A stretch of DNA of 64,000 nt from Nematostella vectensis (Eukaryota; Cnidaria; Anthozoa; Actiniaria; Edwardsiidae): assembly GCF_932526225.1 (NCBI RefSeq), contig NC_064046.1, positions 9,139,719-9,203,718 of the forward strand, read 5' to 3'. Position numbers and translations under genes: made by a program. Positions 34,671 through 45,912 of this stretch are shown piece after piece. Each line of letters opens with the position of its first letter. Position 1 is the stretch's first letter. The notes beneath the pieces are model-generated. The model did no database searches, was not told the origin of the DNA, and saw only the letters and a list, made by a program, of their open reading frames with translations.

Positions 34671-34726
34671 AACAGCGTTCCCAAGGGTCCTTAAAATAGA
34701 GAAAAGTAATGGATTTATTAATGGGA
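34671..34726. repeat. Direct repeat, copy 1 (partner at 35672-35727)
   Basis: AACAGCGTTCCCAAGGGTCC and the following 36 bp recur with few changes at 35672, almost exactly 1 kb downstream in the same orientation. This could be the ends of an LTR-type insertion or a simple dispersed duplication. No coding sequence lies between. Confidence 0.6.
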
Positions 34727-35464
34727 GTATAATGAGTTTTTCCAGGTAGTTCTAAAGGAAACTCGGGAAATAGACTCAGTTGTGACAATTGCGCAGCGTC
34801 TAGACAGATCCATACTATTGCTTTAACCACCGCCGTGAATTATGAGTTTTAACACTGGATAACGCTTGTGAATATGAATGTGCGTAGTGTAAGTGTTAAT
34901 GCTTAAATAAAACTAGTTATAATCATCATCGTCTTAGTTCTTTCACTCAAACTTGGCTGCCGTGTCCTCTACCCGTGATCAGTCGAAATCATTCTCGCCT
35001 TGGCTTCCAGGGGTTTTGTTGGTATGATGTTACAAGGTTGCATATAAACAGACCTATTGTAGTTAATACGAAGGGAATTTTGAAAAATATGGGAAAGCCA
35101 TAAAACACATGATATAAAATTTTACCACTGAGTTATAATGGTTTTGCAGTCATGTTGCGCGTTGTGTCTTGAAATTGCCTAAAACAACGATAGCGACCTC
35201 GTCTGCAGTTGGCATTTGCTCTCTCTTTGCATTTATTACTACTAGTATACATTCAAAACCGCACAGTATCGCAGCTTTACAGACCATGATCTAGGGAGGA
35301 TTTGCCATTTCGGGTTGCTGACAACCACTGCCAAGTGTTTGGAGAGACCAGACCAACTGTCGATTCGAGATGGACTACTACAACTGTTGGTCTCTATATG
35401 CTAGCGTTTTGTCTTTTGTCTTAGTTACAGCTTTCAGTTAAAGTTTATAGGTTTATAGTCATTA

Positions 35465-35590
35465 TTTGATGTTATTACATTTTGTGTTATTACATTTCGC
35501 GTTAAATATTTTATTACATTTTGCGTTGAAAGTTATTACATTTCGCGTTAAGATTACATTTTGCGTTAGTTATTACATTTTGCGGCGTAA
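35465..35590. repeat. ATTACATTTYGCGTT repeats
   Basis: About six copies of TTATTACATTTTGCGTT or TTATTACATTTCGCGTT in imperfect tandem. Confidence 0.75.
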
Positions 35591-36149
35591 CATGGGGGTG
35601 TCTATTCCTAGGTAAAGTACTTGGAAGAGAGCATTTTGCAACCGGGAAGGGTCTGAAGGTCTAAATACAGGAACAGCGTTCCCAAGGACCCTTAAAATAG
35701 AAAAAAGTAATGGATTCATTAATGGAAATGTCCTTTCTCATGCCTGGCGAGTCATGAAATTTGGGGAAAACCCGCCAAATTCATTAAAACGGCCCCCCCT
35801 TGGTTTTCTTTTTCAGCTTTCTGGAAATCTTCCTCTGTTTTTTTTGCTTTGCCAGCTTCCTGGAAATGTCTTTCCCTCTTGTTTTCTTCTACAGCTTCTT
35901 GGAAATTCCGTTCTTGTTTTTGTAGCTTCCTGGAACTACCTTTCCCTCTTTTATATTCCTGGAAATACACTTTTCCTCTTTTTTCTTTTTACAATATTTT
36001 AGGAATAACCTATCCCTCCTTGGGTTGTTCTATACAGGTTATTTAGAACTCACTTTTCAGGTTTAACGGCTTCCTCGAAAAATAAGGGAATATAGCCAAA
36101 GCGTTATGTGGGCCTTGATGACTAACACGGGAGGGAATCATTTTCTATC

Positions 36150-36345
36150 GGAGCCGTAGCAGGCCACGTAAGATTGGGGGGGAGGGGGAGGGGCGTGGCA
36201 CAATACAGAAACATTAAGAAAATATTGGGGGGCACAGCACGCCTCCACTGGTCATTTCCTTATAATTTTTGAAAATATTGGGGGAGGAGGTGGGCACGTG
36301 CCCCCAGTGCCCCACCCCCCTCCCCTGCTACAGTCCTGTCTATAA
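36150..36345. mobile_element. GTAGCAGGCC-family repeat, copy 2
   Basis: Begins GAGCCGTAGCAGGCCACG and ends CCCCTGCTACAGTCCTG, an imperfect terminal inverted repeat. The interior has ACAATACAGAAACATTAAGA and ATTTTTGAAAATATTGGGGG as in the other copies. Confidence 0.7.
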
Positions 36346-37057
36346 TAGTATTGTTGAACCTGAACCCCCCAACCAACTTCCCAGTAGCTTCCCCAGAGAG
36401 GAAACACATTGTCGCCTTACTGTAAGACAAGACAGAAACCAAAGAGCTGTTATATTACTGTTTATTATTTAGAAATCTATAACTTTTTGGCCTGTCGCCG
36501 GAAGGGGAAGGAGGTATTATTTTATACTATTTGCGTTAATTATTGAACGCGATACGGCAGCTGACATTATCCCATCATCTCAAAAATCGGTATTGTAATG
36601 ATTTTGTTCTCGACGGTGGATCCTGGGAGGATTGCGTGTTCAACAGAACTACCCCTTTAAGTAAAATGATGCTTATCCTTAAAGCAGCATTGTCACCAGT
36701 TTACTTCCGGTAGTGATGGTTTTTAACATAACGGAAAACGCGAAAAATATTTCAAAATGGGAAAGCAGTGAGTCTATCGGAAGTTTCTTTGGGGATGAGT
36801 TTGATAATTTTGAGCGGATTGTCATTTAATGGTTGAGGTTTCCGTCGGCCCTCCAGGAATAAACTGGTGATAATGCAGCTTAAGGCAGACAATCGAAGGG
36901 TTAGAACACAAAACTATAAAAATTGGACCACATTTTTATCCTTTAGAATGAGATACAAGCGGATAAGCCTTACCACTTAGGGTGTATAGTATGTGGAAAT
37001 GCGTATCTGGATAATACAAAAAAAAATTAAAGCTGTATTTAAAAATATAAACCATAT

Positions 37058-37085
37058 TGTGTAGTTCCAGAAAATATCCATACCC

Positions 37086-37116
<31 letters not shown>

Positions 37117-37304
37117 ACCCCTTGAAGGGGGTCGGAGGTATGACTCCCCACCCCTTTGGAATTTCCAACCCCAAAAGAAAAAAGGACATTTTACCCTACT
37201 CCCCTCGGGAAATTCTTGGGCGTTTGACCCCCTCACCCCTGGAGTTTCCAATCCCCTCCATGGGGGGAGGGGGGGGGGGTGTGGATATTTTCTGGGACTA
37301 CACA
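37058..37304. mobile_element. MITE with TGTGTAGTYCCAGAAAATATCC inverted ends, copy 2
   Basis: The left end is TGTGTAGTTCCAGAAAATAT and the right end is the inverse of TGTGTAGTCCCAGAAAATAT. The interior shares GGGGGTCGGAGGTATGACT with the copy at 2378-2580. C- and G-runs plus a CA microsatellite lengthen it. Confidence 0.85.
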
Positions 37305-37785
37305 TTGGCTTTCTCTTGTTTCTCGTTTGAAATTTGCAATATAAAAATATCATAACATTGTAAAATAAATGAATATTAAAAAAGTGCACAATATAGACAA
37401 ACATGCAGTTCTGTAGGAATGCAAAGTAATAATAATGATAATGGTAATAATTTTTTACGCTCTAGCACAATACCGAGTGATTCAAAGAATCCATTTCCAT
37501 CGGCCATGTCAAGAAAGTAGCTGAGAAACTTTTAATAAGATATCATTAATCAAGTATCACACTTCAATCGTGGATGGTTATTAGTATGTTTTCTTGCAAT
37601 TGCTGCATTTTCAATTGTAAACAATAACAAAGGAGTGTCTGAACGACATTCTTTAAAAGATTTGAAATGAAGGATTTTTGTAAAACAAAGTTGCACGAGT
37701 TTGACCTATCAAGGTCTCGTTTTCGCGCTCAAATTCCACAGGACCCCCACTGGAAAACGGCCATTATCTCCTATTATTTCGCTTC

Positions 37786-40700
37786 TCAGGCTACACCTCG
37801 CCACTTGTTATGCAAGAATTCCGCCGCCGCCAAGCTGTCGCCGCTAGGCTGGTCGGGATACTCCTCCTTCCCATGAGTCCATGCGGTTTCTTGTTCTAGC
37901 AACTTCTTTTTAAATGCCTCATAGTCAAGTTCTTCTCCCTGAGCGATAGCTGATACCATCTCGTCTATGAACAGCTCCCAACGCGGTTTATAGTAAGCCT
38001 TCACCAGTCCACTCCACATCTTGTTTGCATAGTCCTCGATCTCGCCCCGAGGACCCCACAGAGTGATCTGGTTCCGAGCATTGAACTCGTAAAGGGCAAC
38101 CTGAGATAGAATGATCAGAATTTAACATGGGAATGATTGGATTATATAGTCAGGCGCGTTCTCCATTCCTGTTTTTCTTTTTTTTCGAGCTTTCGGTGAA
38201 TGCTAGTTTTCCGTAAAAATCTACGAGATCTCGATTTTGTTGTCAGGGAGCTGTTATTCATCCGAGTAATCAAACGTTGAGTTTCATTATTCTGAGATGT
38301 TGTCTCACCAATGTATACTTTGATTACTACCCACACAATAAACTGCAAAACAAACGAAAATTCCACCCAGTGAGTGGACTTCACTCACTGGTTTTCCACG
38401 CAGTAAAAGTGCGTGGACCCCACTCAAAACCCACGCACAATCCACACAGGAAAATGTTAAAATACTTTCAGTCTGTACTGTACACAGGGGGGTGCGCGCG
38501 CACCCTTTTGGTGGCCAAAAGTGGGTTATTTCTTATGCCTAGTGCACATCAGTGCACACTAGCAACATAACAACATAACGACATGGGCGCGCGCACTATG
38601 TTTAGCCCGACATAACGACATGGACATAATGACATAAAAGAAAAAACATGTTTTTCGAAGATAAGAGTGCGCGCGCCCATGTCGTTATGTCGATATGTCG
38701 CTAGTGTGTACTAGGCATTATTTTTTATTAAGCAATCTTCTAGTTTTTTTCCGTATGATATGTACCTATGACTGCGCATCCCCCTCAGCCAATTCAAGGT
38801 GAGCACTTTTACAGTCGTACCTCTCTGAAAGACCTGTCGTCGGAACAATATCTTCCCCACTAACCGAGTTTTTTTCTCAAGGAAAGATTACAATAAGTGC
38901 CTATGAAATCTGAAAATACCGCCAAAAACTGCATAAACTCACAACAAAATCCTGATGTCTAAAGCACCGTGCATACAGCGAGACACAATAAAAAAACTAT
39001 GTCAGAAATGCTGGCTGTTTTCGCTAGTTTGCACTGGGCTTAAGTTTGTTTGGTGGTTTGTTAGCTTGGTTTACAACAAAATTAATCAGAGTTATCTGTC
39101 GATATCAACTCGTCGACCATTCCAACTATTGGCATTGTAACCAAAGATAGTTTCGCTGCTGAAAAGACGTGATGAAAACAGTGAAAAGTTAGCAAAAAGA
39201 TGTGATTCGACACGAGGCCGTAAGTATCCAGGAGTCTGATCAACATCTCAAAGAACTGTTCTAGGTTTTGATTAGATCGTCCAAATACACTACCTCCGCT
39301 GGAGTAGTGCCCAGTGCCTTGGCCGAGTTGAGCCAGCGACCCAACAGGAAATTCCGGTTTGTCTGAAGAAGGCTGTCAAGATCATCAAACATCTCCAGGA
39401 GCCTGGACCCGAAGTGGATAACGTTTAACGCGGACCTGTTCTTGTAAGCGGAAATGAGGTCATTGTAGATGGGGATGACACGGAGGTGGAGGGCTTGCCT
39501 GGTGACGTCCACGAGGTCATACCTGAATAGATTACACTGTGTGAGAAGCCTGGCCAATTAGATGAGAAAATAGAACAGTACCTGAAAAGACTGGCCTGGC
39601 CAATCAGAGAATAGAGTAGAACAGTGTATGAATAGCCTGGCCAATCAAAAGAATAGAACTTAGTGTAAAAAAAGGCTGATCAATCAGAAGATAGAATAGA
39701 ACGTAGTATAAAAACATGCTTGACCAATCAGAGGATAAAATCGAACGTATTGTGAGAAAAGCCTGACCAATGAGAAGATAGAATAAAGCAGTGTGAGAAG
39801 AGCTTAACCAATCAGAAGACGATATTACATGGCACTAGATGGTAATACCATTGAAGATGGTTGTTTGTGTGAAAACGATGGCGACGACGACGATGGCGGT
39901 AGTAATGGTATACATAACACAACAGATTTTTATGATGCATGGCTGTTTGTGATTATGGGCTGATAACGATTATGATCAAAGTTTACGATGTATAGCTGGT
40001 GCTGATAACGACAATAGTGAAGATATTGTTAAAAATGAAGATGATGATGATGATGATGATGATGACAGCTAAAGACTACCTAAAAGTCTCCACATGCATG
40101 AACTCGGCAGCAGTAGACCTCAGCTCGTCCCACGCATTGAACACATCTTCAGGATCATACCACAAGTTGGGCTTGTTATCTAGCGAAGGCTTCCACACAA
40201 AGATCGAGTGGATATGATCAGCACAGTACCCATTGCATTGGTACACCGATCTTATCAGTAACCTCCAAGCCTGGATGATGGCTGGGTTAGTACCCCCGTA
40301 TCGACGAAGGGCGTAGTCTTTGATCCAGTTGTCCAGGTCGACAGGGTTGAGGGGTTCTAGTCTGTACCCCATTTCATTCATCAGCTCGAACATCATGTCG
40401 TTCTGCTCAATACCTTCCATCGTCAGCCCGGTGCCGATCATAGTACTGTTGAAGCTTTGGAAGGCCTTAGGTGGTCCTGTAACCCAAAAAAACAATACTA
40501 CGGCATTATGCTCTCTTACATGGAAGAAAAATGTGAAATTTTGGGCGATGTCTTTTCCGTCACATGATTTCGTCACAGATTTTTTGGCCACATCATCAGG
40601 CAGAGTTCAGGCCCGTACCCAGGGGGGTGCAGGAGGTGCGGACGCACCCTCCCCCCCCCCACACACACACACAACAGCCGAATATACACTTTCGGTTCTT

Positions 40701-43700
40701 AATAGACGTGCTGTTCGTAGACAAAACTATAAAGCATAAGCTATATGACTATGGTATGTCATTAATCCAAAAGTCAGACTTTATTTGTAGCCAAATCCGA
40801 CAATAAACGTCCCGTGGAGATATTCCAAAAGCATAAAAAATCTCTTTTTGTTATTTCGGGGGTGGTCAGATTATCAGAAAACTCAATCCCTCCTCCGCCC
40901 TCCCCCAGAAAAATTAGGTCCACTTTTTCGGATTTCGCACCCCCCCTCCCCCAAGAAAAATCCTGGGTACGGGCCTGGAGTTGTTCGCGAATCTGCGAAC
41001 TCACCCTAATTAGTTCCAAGCGACAAAATGCCCTGTGGCTTTAGTCAGTCAAAAGCCTTGATCGTTTTTTCAATTCGTCCGTACATTTTGGCTTGTAACC
41101 AAGCCACAGTGCAATGCGTTGACCAATCAGAGGGTTCAAAAAGTTAACATTCAAAACTTTACTGACGGAAGTGAGAAGCTGTTTTGGCATTTTGGGTATC
41201 GTTGGTGAAAGTTCTTATAGTAATTAGAGGCTATCTTATGAGCTTTCTGTGTCCACGGTGAACACAACAGTACCATGGTTTAAAAGAGAAAAGACAGCTA
41301 GCTAGGGCATCCCTGCAGAAATCCAAATGGGTCTCGTGTTAACCGTTATGCAAAAAAAAACTAAGACTTGGCTATTGGAGGGAGGGGGGATGATGTAAGG
41401 GAGCCACAAAGAAATTGAAAAAAACAACAAAACAAAACAAAAAACTCAAAACTGCATCAGAGTATTGCGAAAAACCTTAAAACCTTATCATTGTAAACCT
41501 TGCGCCTTCCCCCCCCCCCTATTGGGGTTGCTGACGCTGTGGTAATATCTTCAGTGGGGTGGTACCGACTTCATCGCAGCAACTCAACAAAATTAGTTAG
41601 TTGAAAGGCATTTGATGATGTCTAGTGATGGCATTTAAATGCTTAACACTAGGATACAAGTTAGGTTATCCAGGGCCGTAGCAAGGAATAGGGTACTGGG
41701 GGTATGTGCTCTCCCCCCGCCCCCCCCCCCCCAATAGTTTTAATAGTTTTAAAAATATAAGGAAATAACCGGAAAGGGGCGTGGCTGTGCCACCCCCCAA
41801 TTTTTTTTAAAATTAATTTTCTAGTTTCTGTATTGTAACCCCCCCCCCCCAACCTTACGTGGCCTGCTACGGCTGTTATCTGTTGTATTCTGTTGATCAC
41901 CTGTTGAGACGCTTTTGATGTTCCCAAAGAGCCCAATGTTCCCGCCAAAATTAAGCAGCATGCACCAGATAAAAGGGGTTCCGTAGAACGACTGAGTGCG
42001 CGACCATATGGGACTATTCTCGGCCCACAAATCCAGCACAATCATGAACCCTTGGGGGACACCTAGAAGCAAATGTGAGAGTACTTAAACAAGCCAAGCT
42101 CAGGGCAGTGAGAGCCCTTCCAGGCCACTTAATTTCTATCATTTACTAATGTTGGATGTTATCCAGATGCATTCTGTTAATTATCCTTTGGCTATGCGAC
42201 CAGTCGCATTCACCAATGATGGACTTCTAGAGTTAACCTTCTGTAAATAGCAAACTTATGTGTGCATACTAGTCCAATACTCTGACAAATATATTTGCAT
42301 GGCATTTTCCCCTTCCATCGTTTAACCTCGTTCTCTAATGCCTTGCATAAAATTGTTGACATATTGGACAACCCTCTATTAGTGTTATTTGAGTTGCTGG
42401 ACGACCATTTAGTTCAGCAATCATTATTAGGCCATGCAATGTCACTAACACCATAGGGTGATGTCACGGGACAAAATGAAAGAGTTTTTTTGTATCGATT
42501 TATATCAATTTTTTCAGCAGGTTTATCAAACAAGAATATTATCATGCCTTAAATTTAAGGATTTCCTTTTAATTGGCGTTGTATGGGCATTTTTTGCATG
42601 ATGTTCTCATAGTTATCACTCTACATAACATTTGGTCATACCATGCAACAGGGCTTTGATTTGATCAGGTTTCCAAAAGCCTTCATCCACAAAAAGCCAG
42701 CCTTGCATTAACCAGACTGCATCTGGGTCACCCCCTGCCATGCCCCTGTATACGGCACTGCTGGCAGCACCTAGGTAGGTGGGGTCACTTGAACGCGGTC
42801 TCATCTCGTTGAACGTGTCAGCATTGTAGATATGATTTGTACCATACTCTGCTGTTTGCTCTTTAATGAAAGCTGTCCCAATTTTCTAACCACAAACAAC
42901 AACAGGTATTCATCTTAACGCTAGATCTTTTTTGAGAATGGAGGAACAGAGAGGGTTGGCAAATGGCAATATTGTAGCATACCCTTTTAAGAACTTTTGT
43001 TTTGGCCTAGCCTGGAGGTGTATCTACAAAACTTATTTGGAACTGATTTCTGGAACGATTTAGTCAAACTATCTGATATCTATAATCAAAGAGGTCAGAA
43101 ATTGTAGAAAATGTGAAGATGCACCCAACAGAATGTAATTGAGGCAGATTTGAATTACATACAACTTTTTTCACCAAAGCTTTTGTTATTACATATTTTT
43201 TCATTAATTTTAAGATTGCCTCAGATTCCCATAATTTCGGCAGAGCATATTGCTAAGATATTGTAGCTTTAAAAAGTCTTAAAAATCCTGAAGATCATTC
43301 CAAAATTTCGGAATACTGCTAGGTGACAACAGCTTTGAGGTACAAGGTATAAGGTCTCTGTGTGAAGATAAATGAAAGATATGGTGTAAAAATATTATCG
43401 CCAACCCCCCAACCAAAGGAACTTTTTGGGCAATGCATATACTTAGACTAACACTTAATGTGAAAATCAACCCAGATCAACCCTGATATCATATATCATC
43501 CACACTAACCTGAAATAGAGGATCACTTGGCTCGAGAAGATAAGTGCAGCAGTATGTACTGTTAAAATTACCCCAATCGCCCAGCTTACTGACATTAGCC
43601 TTAGGGTATAACCTTAGAAGACCCGCAGGGACATGGCCAGCAAAGCCGGGTAGAACAGGGGTCATGCCAAAGTTTCTCATAGCTGCTAGGATCTTGTGCT

Positions 43701-45565
43701 GCAGGTTGAGCTTCATGCCGTACCATGTACTAGGGAGGGGGCCGCCCCACCCATGCATGTTTCCCATCCTCTCCCTGCAAAAAAGAGGTAGCTAAGTAAA
43801 AAAACAGCCATAAAATCATTTCATAACTCCGGATGGCCTGTTCAAACTATGTAAATGCCTAAAGACTACAATTCAGTTTGCAAAACGTGAAGATATGGTA
43901 TACATGGGGATTGTAAGAATGTCATCATGACCCTATAAAATAGGTCTCAACAATTATGTTACAAATTTGTCCCCATAAATAAATAAATAAATGACACTAA
44001 AGGAGCAAGATAACATATACAGTACCAGGCTAGAAAAGCAGGCCCACTAAAATGCTGGTCCAGTTCCTGTTGGGTCAGCCCCAAGTTGAGATAGACCCTC
44101 TGCCAGATGGCTTCCTGTCCAGTAAATGCTAGTGGTAGGTTGATACCATTCAGGGCCATCCAGTCAATCTCACGTTGCCAGCGTGTCCAATTCCACCAGA
44201 CAAATGAGTAACTAGGTGTGCACACATTTTGGTAATAGCGAAACCTTGAAAGAGATTCATAGTGAGATTGAATTACAGTATAATGTATAGAAACAATGTT
44301 TGAGGCAAAAATTATGGGCCACAAAGCTATGGTCTGCTCCATAGCGTTGGATCCCTTAAATGGTGTTAACCATGGCAATAAGGCCAGGGGTCGATCCAGA
44401 GGTTCAACAAATGTTGGAGCCAAAGCAAAAGTTTTAAGATAGAGGGGCCCAGAATCATTGTTTTTCTTAAATTTCCTTATATTTCTTAAACCAAATATCT
44501 TAAAATAGGGGTGGGGATGGGGACAGTAGAGCAAAGTGTCTGAGAAAACTTGAGGTTAGTGCATAGTAGTCTCAGAGAACAAAGGGAACAAGGGGTAATT
44601 GGTCTGTGGTAGGCTGGTTATAGGGGGGATGAATTATTAAAGGCTCTGTGTTATAAGTTCAAACATACTTAAACAGCCTCTGTCAGTCGCCATTTTGTCA
44701 TCCTAGCAAAGTGTGAAAAGCATCCATTTCCATCGGCTGATTTCGAAAAGCCAATGCGATATTTCCAATTGAATTTGGTAAATAAAGTATAAAACTTTGT
44801 ATTTATATTGTTATTTCGAGATTTTTGCAAACCTTAACAAAAGTGTGTCAGACAGTGACTCTTTAAGTCAATAAAAGTTGAGATTTACTTTTTTTATCCA
44901 TTTGATTGCGAATGATACTCTAAAGTCGCAATGAAAACTCTTTCGGAGTTACATATGCCAAATTTGAAACATTTTGACTCTATTAGCAAGGCAAGGGCTA
45001 TTCAAGACAACACAAATCATGCTATCATTTTTTTAGAGGGGGGTGGAGATGGTGGTGGTGCGGCCTTAGCCTATGCTATTTAGTACCAAAAGCTATGTCA
45101 ATCATGGAACCAACATTACTTGAGTGAGAAAGATAAGCCCCACCTGTACGGGATACCAACCGACACTTCGTCTAAGACTGTAGGAAACGGAGTTGGAATT
45201 TTCAACTGGTCCCCACTCCAAGAGATGTGAGCGAAACAAAACGCTTTTAGAAAATGCTGCAAAGCCATTGCACACGCTACTCCGCTAGTCCCAGTAATAA
45301 CAAGCTTAGAATCATTCGTCTTGTACTGAAAATGATCCATATGCGGCTCTCCCATCTCTGGTCGGACTATGATTGTAAACTTTTCGGTGTAGTCCGGCAA
45401 TAAACGAGATATCAAGTCTTTGACAGCCTGCGTTTGGTCTTCGGGGGTAGCCTCACTTTTAATGTGAGAGTACTGCTTTAGCATATTTTGGTTTATTCCA
45501 TGGCCTTTAGAAAGGTAAGTAAATATAAAGATGCCCAAAAACGCTGATAGAACTCTTGCATTCAT
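37786..45565 (-). CDS. NAGLU: Alpha-N-acetylglucosaminidase (lysosomal heparan sulfate degradation)
   Basis: GH89 enzyme that removes terminal alpha-GlcNAc from heparan sulfate in lysosomes. Eight exons, 750 residues (human 743), in minus-strand order: 45144-45565, 44026-44244, 43510-43774, 42642-42885, 41901-42062, 40080-40476, 39294-39522, 37786-38100; all phases fit. Starts [19 protein letters not shown], a signal peptide. Family blocks: [78 protein letters not shown]. By alignment with remembered human NAGLU, Glu329 (ADTFNEM) and Glu458 (TMEGIEQND) match the catalytic pair Glu316/Glu446. I chose the ATG at 45565 because a signal peptide follows at once; an upstream in-frame extension to 45736 lacks one. 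It is head to head with TCF25. Confidence 0.96.
38536..38717. mobile_element. Hairpin MITE with about 52-bp arms
   Basis: The left arm starts TGCCTAGTGCACATCAGTGC and includes ACGACATGGGCGCGCGCACT; the right arm is its imperfect inverse ending CTAGGCA. Only about 60 bp separate the arms. It lies in the last NAGLU intron and has no coding capacity. Confidence 0.85.
39540..39830. repeat. CCAATCAGA-containing minisatellite in NAGLU intron 6
   Basis: About six degenerate units of 40-50 bp, each with a CCTGGCCAATCAGA-like or GACCAATCAGAAGATAGAAT core. CCAAT boxes recur on the plus strand. Confidence 0.75.
40608..40977. mobile_element. MITE with CAGGCCCGTACCC ends, intact copy
   Basis: Terminal inverted repeats CAGGCCCGTACCCAGG and its inverse. 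Flanked by a perfect 5-bp direct repeat GAGTT at 40603-40607 and 40978-40982, read as a target-site duplication. 370 bp, no transposase. The related copy at 12813 is in the opposite orientation. Confidence 0.85.
41671..41876. mobile_element. GTAGCAGGCC-family repeat, copy 3, with inverted ends
   Basis: Starts GGGCCGTAGCAAGG and ends CGTGGCCTGCTACGGC. The interior carries G/C runs, TATAAGGAAATAACCGGAAA and GGGGCGTGGCTGTGCC. It lies in a NAGLU intron next to exon 5. Confidence 0.75.
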
Positions 45566-45912
45566 GATTTTAGACCTGAATATGACAAATGTCACCTTTT
45601 GAGATCTCCCGTTGTGTTCCCCAGTCACGGGATACCCACGGCCACGGATACACACGGGCTCCCTGTCGCCACAGGTACCCCAAGTCAGGCTATCGCAATC
45701 AATAAAACTGAAAATATCTAATTGAAAAATATCCACGCATATGATGCCACGATAAAATTTCTGACTTATTGTTTTACATTGTAATTTTCAAAGTAGTTAT
45801 GTCGTGCATTGATTACCTGGATTGTATTATTTGTTTGTTATTTACGCGTGGGTTGCCTGTGCTGCGCGGTCGCCTAGCGTTATTTCTTATTTTCTCATGA
45901 TATTTTCTGAAG
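45566..45912. promoter_or_regulatory. Bidirectional promoter of NAGLU and TCF25
   Basis: 347 bp between the NAGLU start (minus) and the TCF25 start (plus), containing both 5' UTRs and promoters. No TATA box in a clear position and no CACGTG lysosomal (CLEAR) site. GC-richer patches lie at about 45600-45670 and 45845-45880. Confidence 0.65.

Larger units (their letters stand above)
33501..37785. other. Intergenic region between convergent retinoblastoma gene and NAGLU
   Basis: Contains the 3' flanks of two convergent genes and no exon I can support. AATAAA at 34904-34909 could be a distal polyadenylation signal for the retinoblastoma gene. The rest is repeat-rich: a dispersed direct repeat pair, an ATTACATTTCGCGTT array, CTTCCTGGAAAT repeats at about 35815-35965, and two MITEs. 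Confidence 0.6.

Noticed and set aside
40320-40806. Plus-strand frames of 139 and 80 codons
   Set aside because: Antisense of NAGLU exon 6 running into a MITE.
45116-45736. Longer NAGLU start at 45736
   Set aside because: It would bury the signal peptide about 57 residues in; the ATG at 45565 puts it at the N-terminus as in the family.
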